Of a stretch of 64,000 nucleotides of DNA, positions 37,272 through 48,700 are shown piece after piece. How positions within the stretch are numbered: position 1 is the first letter of the stretch; every line of letters begins with the position of its first letter. A model generated the notes under the pieces. That model was not told the origin of the DNA. It was given only the letters and a program-made list of their open reading frames with translations, and made no database searches. The DNA is taken from contig OZ026525.1 in assembly GCA_964019695.1 (NCBI GenBank), positions 67,563,753 to 67,627,752 of the forward strand, read 5' to 3'. Both the position numbers and the translations under genes were made by a program. The stretch is from Loripinus fragilis. Its lineage: Eukaryota > Mollusca > Bivalvia > Lucinida > Lucinidae.

Positions 37272-38460
37272 TATTTTTAGCACAGTTAAGATAGTACCTA
37301 ATTTTCACTATTTTTGTAAGGGGCGCGCCTGTCGAATTTCTGTCAAAAAATCAATTTTCCAAAAATTGCCTAAAATTGTGGAGAAACAGTTCTTTTGATG
37401 AAAGGAATAAATAATTTAGCCAAAAAATATTTTTTTGCACAGTTAAGATAGAACCTAATTTTCACTATTTTTGGAAGGTCCGCGTCTGTCGAATTTCAGT
37501 CAAAAATTCAATTTTCCAAAAATTGCCTAAAATTGTGGAGAAACACTTCTTTTGATGAAAGGTATAAATAATTTAGCAAAAAAATATTTTCTTAGAACAA
37601 TTTAAGATAGTACCTAATTTTCACTATTTATGTAAGGTCCGCGCCTGTCGAATTTCCGTCAAAAATTCACTTTTCCAAAAATTGCCTTAAATTGTGGAGA
37701 AACACTTCTTTTGATGAAAGGAATAAATAATTTAGCCAAAAAAATTTTTTTCTTAGCACAATTTAAGAAAGTACCTAATTTTCACTATTTTTGTAAGGTC
37801 CGCGCTAATCCAATTTTCGTCAAAAAATCAATTTTCCAAAAAAGCCTAATATTGTGGAGAAACAGTTCTTTTGATGAAAGGAATAAATAATTTAACCAAA
37901 AAATATTTTTTTAGCACAATTTAAGATAGTACCTAATTTTCACTATTTTTGTAAGGTACGCGCCTGTCGAATTTCCGTCAAAAATTCAATTTTCAAAAAA
38001 ATTGCCTAAAATTGCGGAGAAACACTTCTTTTGATGAAAGGAATAAATAATTTAGCCAATAAATATTTTTAGCGCAGTTAAGATAGTACCCAAATTTTCA
38101 CTATTTTTGTAAGGTCCGCGCCTGTCGAATTTCCGTCAAAAAATCAATTTTCCAAAAATTGCCTAAAATTGTGGAGAAACAGTTCTTTTGATGAAAGGAA
38201 TAAATAATTTAGCCAAAAAATATTTTCTTATCACAGTTAAGATAGAACCTTATTTTCACTATTTTTGTAAGGTCCGCGTCTGTCGAATTTCCGTCAAAAA
38301 TTCAATTTTCCAAAAATTGCCTAAAATTGTGGAGAAATACTTCTTTTGATGAAAGGTATAAATAATTTAGCAAAAAAATATTTTCTTAGAACAATTTAAG
38401 ATAGTACCTAATTTTCACTATTTATGTAAGGTCCGCGCCTGTCGAATATCCGTCAAAAAT
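37272..38460. repeat. Partial third central half-unit
   Basis: The region repeats 33620-34810 at an offset of about 3648 bp, with GGGGCGCGCC (33669 and 37317), TTTTTGGAAGG, TTCACTTTTCC, GCTAATCC, AGCGCAGTTAAG and the TATAAATA monomer in the same order. It then passes into B-type sequence near 38460 (GAGAAACACTTC after CGAATATCCG) instead of the TTGTGGATACAG monomer. It is the right edge of the central HOR domain. One substitution, ATTGCGGAG (near 38013), is private. Confidence 0.8.
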
Positions 38461-38880
38461 TCAATTTTCCAAAAATTGCCTAAAATTGTGGAGAAACACT
38501 TCTTTTGATGAAAGGAATAAATAATTTAGCCAAAAAATATTTTTTTAGCACATTTAAGATAGAACCTAATTTTCACTATTTTTGTAAGGTCCGCGTCTGT
38601 CGAATTTCCGTCAAAAATTCAATTTTCCAAAAATTGCCTAAAATTGTGGAGAAACACTTCTTTTGATGAAAGGAATAAATAATTTAGCCAAAAAATTTTT
38701 TTTCTTAGCACAATTTAAGAAAGTACCTAATTTTCACTATTTTTGTAAGGTCCGCGCCAATCCAATTTTCGTCAAAAAATCAATTTTCCAAAAAAGCCTA
38801 ATATTGTGGAGAAACAGTTCGTTTGATGAAAGGAATAAATAATTTAGCCAAAAAATATTTTTTAGCACAATTTAAGATAG

Positions 38881-40370
38881 TACCTAATTTTCACCATTTT
38901 TGTAAGGCTCGCCCCTGTCGAATATCCGTCAAAAATTCAATTTTCCAAAAATTGCCTAAAATTGTGGAGAAACACTTCTTTTGATGAAAGGAATAAATAA
39001 TTTAGCGAAAAAATATTTTCTTAGCACAATTTAAGATAGTACCTAATTTTCAATATTTTTGTAAGGTCCGCGCGCCTGTCAAATTTCCGTCAAAAATTCA
39101 ATTTTCCAGAAATTGCCTAAAATTGTGGAAAAACACTTCTTTTGATGAAAGGAATAAATAATTTAGCCAAAAAATATTTTCTTAGCACAAATTAAGATAG
39201 AACCTAATTTTCACTATTTTTGTAAGGTCCGCGTCTGTCGAATTTCCGTCAAAAATTCAATTTTCCAAAAATTGCCTAAAATTGTGGAGAAACACTTCTT
39301 TTGATGAAAGGAATAAATAATTTAGCCAAAATTTTTTTTTTCTTAGCACAATTTAAGAAAGTACCTAATTTTCATTATTTTTGTAAGGTCCGCGCCAATC
39401 CAATTTTCGTCAAAAAATCAATTTTCCAAAAAAGCCTAAAATTGTGGAGAAACAGTTCTTTTGATGAAAGGAATAAATAATTTAGCCAAAAAATATTTTT
39501 TAGCACAATTTATGATAGTACCTAATTTTCACCATTTTTGTAAGGCTCGCCCCTCTCGAATATCTGTCAAAAATTCAATTTTCCAAAAATTGCCTAAAAT
39601 TGTGGAGAAACACTTCTTTTGATGAAAGGAATAAATAATTTAGCGAAAAAATATTTTCTTAGCACAATTTAAGATAGTACCTAATTTTCACTATTTTGTA
39701 AGGTCCGCGCCAATCCAATTTTCGTCAAAAAATCAATTTTCCAAAAATTGCCTAAAATTGTGGAGAAACAGTTCTTTTGATGAAAGGAATAAATAATTTA
39801 GCCAAAAAATATTTTCTTATCACAGTTAAGATAGAACCTAATTTTCACTATTTTTGTAAGGTCCGCGTCTGTCGAATTTCCGTCAAAAATTCAATTTTCC
39901 AAAAATTGCCTAAAATTGTGGAGAAATACTTCTTTTGATGAAAGGTATAAATAATTTAGCAAAAAAATATTTTCTTAGAACAATTTAAGATAGTACCTAA
40001 TTTTCACTATTTATGTAAGGTCCGCGCCTGTCGAATATCCGTCAAAAATTCAATTTTCCAAACATTGCCTAAAATTGTGGAAAAACACTTCTTTTGATGA
40101 AAGGAATAAATAATTTAGCCAAAAAATATTTTCTTAGCACAAATTAAGATAGAACCTAATTTTCACTATTTTTGTAAGGTCCGCGTCTGTCGAATTTCCG
40201 TCAAAAATTCAATTTTCCAAAAATTGCCTAAAATTGTGGAGAAACACTTCTTTTGATGAAAGGAATAAATAATTTAGCCAAAATTTTTTTTTTCTTAGCA
40301 CAATTTAAGAAAGTACCTAATTTTCATTATTTTTGTAAGGTCCGCGCCAATCCAATTTTCGTCAAAAAAT
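38881..40370. repeat. B-type segment (twin at 45537-47026, offset 6656)
   Basis: About 1490 bp match 45537-47026 at an offset of 6656 bp (42 monomers). Shared markers are GGTCCGCGCGCCTG (39065 and 45721), CCAGAAATTGCC with GTGGAAAAACAC, long T-runs after AGCCAAAA, CCCCTCTCGAATATCTG and CCAAACATTGCC (near 40068 and 46715). The match ends at AAAAAATAAATTTTCC (40371) against AAAAAATCAATTTTCC. Confidence 0.83.
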
Positions 40371-42936
40371 AAATTTTCCAAAAAAGCCTAATATTGTGGA
40401 GAAACAGTTCTTTTGATGAAAGGAATAAATAATTTAACCAAAAAATATTTTTTTAGCACAATTTAAGATAGTACCTAATTTTCACCATTTTTGTAAGGCT
40501 CGCCCCTGTCGAATATCCGTCAAAAATTCAATTTTCCAAAAATTGCCTAAAATTGTGGAGAAACACTTCTTTTGATGAAAGGAATAAATAATTTAGCGAA
40601 AAAATATTTTCTTAGCACAATTTAAGATAGTACCTAATTTTCAATATTTTTGTAAGGTCCGCGCCTGTCAAATTTCCGTCAAAAATTCAATTTTCCAGAA
40701 ATTGCCTAAAATTGTGGAAAAACACTTCTTTTGATGAAAGGATTAAATAATTTAGCCAAAAAATATTTTCTTAGCACAAATTAAGATAGAACCTAATTTT
40801 CACTATTTTTGTAAGGTCCGCGTCTGTCGAATTTCCGTCAAAAATTCAATTTTCCAAAAATTGCCTAAAATTGTGGAGAAACACTTCTTTTGATGAAAGG
40901 AATAAATAATTTAGCCAAAAAATTTTTTTTCTTAGCACAATTTATGAAAGTACCTAATTTTCACTATTTTTGTAAGGTCCGCGACAATCCAATTTTCGTC
41001 AAAAAATCAATTTTCCAAAAAAGCCTAAAATTGTGGAGAAACACTTCTTTTGATGATAGGAATAAATAATTTAGCCAAAAAATATTTTCTTAGCACAATT
41101 TAAGATAGTACCTAATTTTCACTATTTTTGTTAGGTCCGTGCCTGTCGAATTTCCGTCAAAAATTCAATTTTCCAAAAATTGCCTAAAATTGTGGAGAAA
41201 CACTTCTTTTGATGAAAGGAATAAATAATTTAGAGAAAAAATATTTTCTTTGCACAATTTAAGATAGAACAAATTTTCACTATTTTTGTAAGGTCCACGC
41301 CTGTCGAATTTCCGTTAAAAATCCAATTTTCCAAAAATTGCCTAAAATTGTGGAGAAACACTTCTTTTGATGAAAGGAATAAATAATTTAGCCAAATAAT
41401 ATTTTCTTAGCACAATTTCAGATAGTACAAAAATTTCAATATTTTTGTAAGGTCCGCGCCTGTCGAATTTACGTCAAAAATTCAATTTTCTGAAAATTGC
41501 CCAAAATTGTGGAGAAACACTTCTTTTGATGAAAGGAATAAATAATTTAGCCAAATAATATTTTCTGAGCACATTTTCAGATAGTACAAAAATTTCAATA
41601 TTTTTGTAAGGTCCGCGCCTGTCAAATTTACGTCAAAAATTCAATTTTCTGAAAATTGCCCAAAATTGTGGAGAAACACTTCTTTTGAAGAAAGGAATAA
41701 ATAATTTAGCAAAAAATATTTTCTTAGCATAATTTAAGATAGTACCTAATTTTCACTATTTTTGTAAGGTACGCGCCTGGCGAATTTCCGTCAAAAATTC
41801 AATTTCCAAAAATTGCCTAAAATTGTGGAGTAACACTTCTTTTGATGAAAGGAATAAATAATTTAGCCAAAAAATATTTTTAGCGCAGTTAAGATAGTAC
41901 CCAAATTTTCACTATTTTTGTAAGGTCCGCGCCTGTCGAATTTCCGTCAAAAAATCAATTTTCCAAAAATTGCCTAAAATTGTGGAGAAACAGTTCTTTT
42001 GATGAAAGGAATAAATAATTTAGCCAAAAAATATTTTCTTATCACAGTTAAGATAGAACCTTATTTTCACTATTTTTGTAAGGTCCGCGTCTGTCGAATT
42101 TCCGTCAAAAATTCAATTTTCCAAAAATTGCCTAAAATTGTGGAGAAATACTTCTTTTGATGAAAGGTATAAATAATTTAGCAAAAAAATATTTTCTTAG
42201 AACAATTTAAGATAGTACCTAATTTTCACTATTTATGTAAGGTCCGCGCCTGTCGAATATCCGTCAAAAATTCAATTTTCCAAAAATTGCCTAAAATTGT
42301 GGAGAAACAGTTCTTTTGATGAAAGGAATAAATAATTTAGCCAAAAAATATTTTTTTAGCACATTTAAGATAGAACCTAATTTTCACTATTTTTGTAAGG
42401 TCCGCGTCTGTCGAATTTCCGTCAAAAATTCAATTTTCCAAAAATTGCCTAAAATTGTGGAGAAACACTTCTTTTGATGAAAGGAATAAATAATTTAGCC
42501 AAAAAATTTTTTTTCTTAGCACAATTTAAGAAAGTACCTAATTTTCACTATTTTTGTAAGGTCCGCGCCAATCCAATTTTCGTCAAAAAATCAATTTTCC
42601 AAAAAAGCCTAAAATTGTGGAGAAACACTTCTTTTGATGATAGGAATAAATAATTTAGCCAAAAAATATTTTCTTAGCACAATGTACCTAATTTTCACCA
42701 TTTTTGTAAGGCTCGCCCCTGTCGAATATCCGTCAAAAATTCAATTTTCCAAAAATTGCCTAAAATTGTGGAGAAACACTTCTTTTGATGAAAGGAATAA
42801 ATAATTTAGCGAAAAAATATTTTCTTAGCACAATTTAAGATAGTACCTAATTTTCAATATTTTTGTAAGGTCCGAGCGCCTGTCAAATTTCCGTCAAAAA
42901 TTCAATTTTCCAGAAATTGCCTAAAATTGTGGAAAA
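40085..42936. repeat. 18-monomer HOR, tandem copy 1 (2852 bp)
   Basis: The unit of 2852 bp is followed directly by a second copy. The match spans 40085-43289 against 42937-46141, about 1.1 units beyond the first. The unit combines a B-type run (CACCATTTTTGTAAGGCTCG, CCAGAAATTGCC, long T-runs, GCGACAATCC) with a short A-type run (GTTAGGTCCGTGCC, TTCTTTGCAC, CAGATAGTAC, TTCTGAGCAC, GAAGAAAGG, CGCCTGGCG) and returns to B type. It ends with a monomer carrying an 8-bp deletion at 42683/42684. Confidence 0.88.
42671..42690. repeat. Monomer with 8-bp deletion (twin at 45523-45542)
   Basis: CACAAT is followed directly by GTACC; the usual TTAAGATA between them is missing. The same deletion occurs 2852 bp later at 45535/45536 and nowhere else that I found, so it marks the 18-monomer duplication. 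Confidence 0.85.
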
Positions 42937-45788
42937 ACACTTCTTTTGATGAAAGGAATAAATAATTTAGCCAAAAAATATTTTCTTAGCACAAATTAAG
43001 ATAGAACCTAATTTTCACTATTTTTGTAAGGTCCGCGTCTGTCGAATTTCCGTCAAAAATTCAATTTTCCAAAAATTGCCTAAAATTGTGGAGAAACACT
43101 TCTTTTGATGAAAGGAATAAATAATTTAGCCAAAATTTTTTTTTTCTTAGCACAATTTAAGAAAGTACCTAATTTTCATTATTTTTGTAAGGTCCGCGCC
43201 AATCCAATTTTCGTCAAAAAATCAATTTTCCAAAAAAGCCTAAAATTGTGGAGAAACAGTTCTTTTGATGAAAGGAATAAATAATTTAACCAAAAAATAT
43301 TTTTTTAGCACAATTTAAGATAGTACCTAATTTTCACCATTTTTGTAAGGCTCGCCCCTGTCGAATATCCGTCAAAAATTCAATTTTCCAAAAATTGCCT
43401 AAAATTGTGGAGAAACACTTCTTTTGATGAAAGGAATAAATAATTTAGCGAAAAAATATTTTCTTAGCACAATTTAAGATAGTACCTAATTTTCAATATT
43501 TTTGTAAGGTCCGCGCCTGTCAAATTTCCGTCAAAAATTCAATTTTCCAGAAATTGCCTAAAATTGTGGAAAAACACTTCTTTTGATGAAAGGATTAAAT
43601 AATTTAGCCAAAAAATATTTTCTTAGCACAAATTAAGATAGAACCTAATTTTCACTATTTTTGTAAGGTCCGCGTCTGTCGAATTTCCGTCAAAAATTCA
43701 ATTTTCCAAAAATTGCCTAAAATTGTGGAGAAACACTTCTTTTGATGAAAGGAATAAATAATTTAGCCAAAAAATTTTTTTTCTTAGCACAATTTATGAA
43801 AGTACCTAATTTTCACTATTTTTGTAAGGTCCGCGACAATCCAATTTTCGTCAAAAAATCAATTTTCCAAAAAAGCCTAAAATTGTGGAGAAACACTTCT
43901 TTTGATGATAGGAATAAATAATTTAGCCAAAAAATATTTTCTTAGCACAATTTAAGATAGTACCTAATTTTCACTATTTTTGTTAGGTCCGTGCCTGTCG
44001 AATTTCCGTCAAAAATTCAATTTTCCAAAAATTGCCTAAAATTGTGGAGAAACACTTCTTTTGATGAAAGGAATAAATAATTTAGAGAAAAAATATTTTC
44101 TTTGCACAATTTAAGATAGAACAAATTTTCACTATTTTTGTAAGGTCCACGCCTGTCGAATTTCCGTTAAAAATCCAATTTTCCAAAAATTGCCTAAAAT
44201 TGTGGAGAAACACTTCTTTTGATGAAAGGAATAAATAATTTAGCCAAATAATATTTTCTTAGCACAATTTCAGATAGTACAAAAATTTCAATATTTTTGT
44301 AAGGTCCGCGCCTGTCGAATTTACGTCAAAAATTCAATTTTCTGAAAATTGCCCAAAATTGTGGAGAAACACTTCTTTTGATGAAAGGAATAAATAATTT
44401 AGCCAAATAATATTTTCTGAGCACATTTTCAGATAGTACAAAAATTTCAATATTTTTGTAAGGTCCGCGCCTGTCAAATTTACGTCAAAAATTCAATTTT
44501 CTGAAAATTGCCCAAAATTGTGGAGAAACACTTCTTTTGAAGAAAGGAATAAATAATTTAGCAAAAAATATTTTCTTAGCATAATTTAAGATAGTACCTA
44601 ATTTTCACTATTTTTGTAAGGTACGCGCCTGGCGAATTTCCGTCAAAAATTCAATTTCCAAAAATTGCCTAAAATTGTGGAGTAACACTTCTTTTGATGA
44701 AAGGAATAAATAATTTAGCCAAAAAATATTTTTAGCGCAGTTAAGATAGTACCCAAATTTTCACTATTTTTGTAAGGTCCGCGCCTGTCGAATTTCCGTC
44801 AAAAAATCAATTTTCCAAAAATTGCCTAAAATTGTGGAGAAACAGTTCTTTTGATGAAAGGAATAAATAATTTAGCCAAAAAATATTTTCTTATCACAGT
44901 TAAGATAGAACCTTATTTTCACTATTTTTGTAAGGTCCGCGTCTGTCGAATTTCCGTCAAAAATTCAATTTTCCAAAAATTGCCTAAAATTGTGGAGAAA
45001 TACTTCTTTTGATGAAAGGTATAAATAATTTAGCAAAAAAATATTTTCTTAGAACAATTTAAGATAGTACCTAATTTTCACTATTTATGTAAGGTCCGCG
45101 CCTGTCGAATATCCGTCAAAAATTCAATTTTCCAAAAATTGCCTAAAATTGTGGAGAAACAGTTCTTTTGATGAAAGGAATAAATAATTTAGCCAAAAAA
45201 TATTTTTTTAGCACATTTAAGATAGAACCTAATTTTCACTATTTTTGTAAGGTCCGCGTCTGTCGAATTTCCGTCAAAAATTCAATTTTCCAAAAATTGC
45301 CTAAAATTGTGGAGAAACACTTCTTTTGATGAAAGGAATAAATAATTTAGCCAAAAAATTTTTTTTCTTAGCACAATTTAAGAAAGTACCTAATTTTCAC
45401 TATTTTTGTAAGGTCCGCGCCAATCCAATTTTCGTCAAAAAATCAATTTTCCAAAAAAGCCTAAAATTGTGGAGAAACACTTCTTTTGATGATAGGAATA
45501 AATAATTTAGCCAAAAAATATTTTCTTAGCACAATGTACCTAATTTTCACCATTTTTGTAAGGCTCGCCCCTGTCGAATATCCGTCAAAAATTCAATTTT
45601 CCAAAAATTGCCTAAAATTGTGGAGAAACACTTCTTTTGATGAAAGGAATAAATAATTTAGCGAAAAAATATTTTCTTAGCACAATTTAAGATAGTACCT
45701 AATTTTCAATATTTTTGTAAGGTCCGCGCGCCTGTCAAATTTCCGTCAAAAATTCAATTTTCCAGAAATTGCCTAAAATTGTGGAAAA
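42937..45788. repeat. 18-monomer HOR, tandem copy 2 (2852 bp)
   Basis: Near-identical to 40085-42936, including the 8-bp deletion at 45535/45536. Visible differences are GCCTAATATTG (near 40388) against GCCTAAAATTG, and GGTCCGAGCGCC (near 42869) against GGTCCGCGCGCC (45721). Similarity continues to 46141 and then gives way to the AATTTATGATAG monomer. Confidence 0.88.
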
Positions 45789-48700
45789 ACACTTCTTTTG
45801 ATGAAAGGAATAAATAATTTAGCCAAAAAATATTTTCTTAGCACAAATTAAGATAGAACCTAATTTTCACTATTTTTGTAAGGTCCGCGTCTGTCGAATT
45901 TCCGTCAAAAATTCAATTTTCCAAAAATTGCCTAAAATTGTGGAGAAACACTTCTTTTGATGAAAGGAATAAATAATTTAGCCAAAATTTTTTTTTTCTT
46001 AGCACAATTTAAGAAAGTACCTAATTTTCATTATTTTTGTAAGGTCCGCGCCAATCCAATTTTCGTCAAAAAATCAATTTTCCAAAAAAGCCTAAAATTG
46101 TGGAGAAACAGTTCTTTTGATGAAAGGAATAAATAATTTAGCCAAAAAATATTTTTTAGCACAATTTATGATAGTACCTAATTTTCACCATTTTTGTAAG
46201 GCTCGCCCCTCTCGAATATCTGTCAAAAATTCAATTTTCCAAAAATTGCCTAAAATTGTGGAGAAACACTTCTTTTGATGAAAGGAATAAATAATTTAGC
46301 GAAAAAATATTTTCTTAGCACAATTTAAGATAGTACCTAATTTTCACTATTTTGTAAGGTCCGCGCCAATCCAATTTTCGTCAAAAAATCAATTTTCCAA
46401 AAATTGCCTAAAATTGTGGAGAAACAGTTCTTTTGATGAAAGGAATAAATAATTTAGCCAAAAAATATTTTCTTATCACAGTTAAGATAGAACCTAATTT
46501 TCACTATTTTTGTAAGGTCCGCGTCTGTCGAATTTCCGTCAAAAATTCAATTTTCCAAAAATTGCCTAAAATTGTGGAGAAATACTTCTTTTGATGAAAG
46601 GTATAAATAATTTAGCAAAAAAATATTTTCTTAGAACAATTTAAGATAGTACCTAATTTTCACTATTTATGTAAGGTCCGCGCCTGTCGAATATCCGTCA
46701 AAAATTCAATTTTCCAAACATTGCCTAAAATTGTGGAAAAACACTTCTTTTGATGAAAGGAATAAATAATTTAGCCAAAAAATATTTTCTTAGCACAAAT
46801 TAAGATAGAACCTAATTTTCACTATTTTTGTAAGGTCCGCGTCTGTCGAATTTCCGTCAAAAATTCAATTTTCCAAAAATTGCCTAAAATTGTGGAGAAA
46901 CACTTCTTTTGATGAAAGGAATAAATAATTTAGCCAAAATTTTTTTTTTCTTAGCACAATTTAAGAAAGTACCTAATTTTCATTATTTTTGTAAGGTCCG
47001 CGCCAATCCAATTTTCGTCAAAAAATCAATTTTCCAAAAAAGCCTAAAATTGTGGAGAAACAGTTCTTTTGATGAAAGGAATAAATAATTTAGCCAAAAA
47101 ATTTTTTTTTCTTAGCACAATTTAAGAAAGTACCTTATTTTCACTATTTTTGTAAGGTCCGCGCCAATCCAATTTTCGTCAAAAAATCAATTTTCCAAAA
47201 AAGCCTAAAATTGTGGAGAAACAGTTCTTTTGATGAAAGGAATAAATAATTTAGCCAAAAAATATTTTTTAGCACAATTTATGATAGTACCTAATTTTCA
47301 CCATTTTTGTAAGGCTCGCCCCTCTCGAATATCTGTCAAAAATTCAATTTTCCAAAAATTGCCTAAAATTGTGGAGAAACACTTCTTTTGATGAAAGGAA
47401 TAAATAATTTAGCGAAAAAATATTTTCTTAGCACAATTTAAGATAGTACCTAATTTTCACTATTTTGTAAGGTCCGCGCCAATCCAATTTTCGTCAAAAA
47501 ATCAATTTTCCAAAAATTGCCTAAAATTGTGGAGAAACAGTTCTTTTGATGAAAGGAATAAATAATTTAGCCAAAAAATATTTTCTTATCACAGTTAAGA
47601 TAGAACCTAATTTTCACTATTTTTGTAAGGTCCGCGTCTGTCGAATTTCCGTCAAAAATTCAATTTTCCAAAAATTGCCTAAAATTGTGGAGAAATACTT
47701 CTTTTGATGAAAGGTATAAATAATTTAGCAAAAAAATATTTTCTTAGAACAATTTAAGATAGTACCTAATTTTCACTATTTATGTAAGGTCCGCGCCTGT
47801 CGAATATCCGTCAAAAATTCAATTTTCCAAAAATTGCCTAAAATTGTGGAGAAACAGTTCTTTTGATGAAAGGAATAAATAATTTAGCCAAAAAATATTT
47901 TTTAGCACATTTAAGATAGAACCTAATTTTCACTATTTTTGTAAGGTCCGCGTCTGTCGAATTTCCGTCAAAAATTCAATTTTCCAAAAATTGCCTAAAA
48001 TTGTGGAGAAACACTTCTTTTGATGAAAGGAATAAATAATTTAGCCAAAAAAATTTTTTTCTTAGCACAATTTAAGAAAGTACCTAATTTTTACTATTTT
48101 TGTAAGGTCCGCGCCAATCCAATTTTCGTCAAAAAATCAATTTTTTCAAAAAAGCCTAATATTGTGGAGAAACAGTTCTTTTGATGGAAGGAATAAATAA
48201 TTTAGCCAAAAAATATTTTTTTAGCACAATTTAAGATAGTACCTAACTTTCACCATTTTTGTAAGGCTCGCCCCTGTCGAATATCCGTCAAAAATTGCCT
48301 AAAATTGTGGAGAAACACTTCTTTTGATGAAAGGAATAAATAATTTAGCGAAAAAATATTTTCTTAGCACAATTTAAGATAGTACCTAATTTTCAATATT
48401 TTTGTAAGGTCCGCGCGCCTGTCAAATTTCCGTCAAAAATTCAATTTTCCAGAAATTGCCTAAAATTGTGGAAAAACACTTCTTTTGATGAAAGGAATAA
48501 ATAATTTAGCCAAAAAATATTTTCTTAGCACAAATTAAGATAGAACCTAATTTTCACTATTTTTGTAAGGTCCGCGTCTGTCGAATTTCCGTCAAAAATT
48601 CAATTTTCCAAAAATTGCCTAAAATTGTGGAGAAACACTTCTTTTGATGAAAGGAATAAATAATTTAGCCAAAATTTTTTTTTTCTTAGCACAATTTAAG

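Larger units (their letters stand above)
24171..37813. repeat. Alternating 20/23-monomer steps marked by CGCGCTAATCC
   Basis: The marker GCTAATCC, replacing the usual GCCAATCC, occurs at 24171, 27338, 30987, 34156 and 37804. The steps are 3167, 3649, 3169 and 3648 bp, which is 20, 23, 20 and 23 monomers. Two steps sum to about 6817 bp, the larger HOR period. The 6.8-kb unit is therefore itself a pair of related half-units of unequal length that were later duplicated together. Confidence 0.85.
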
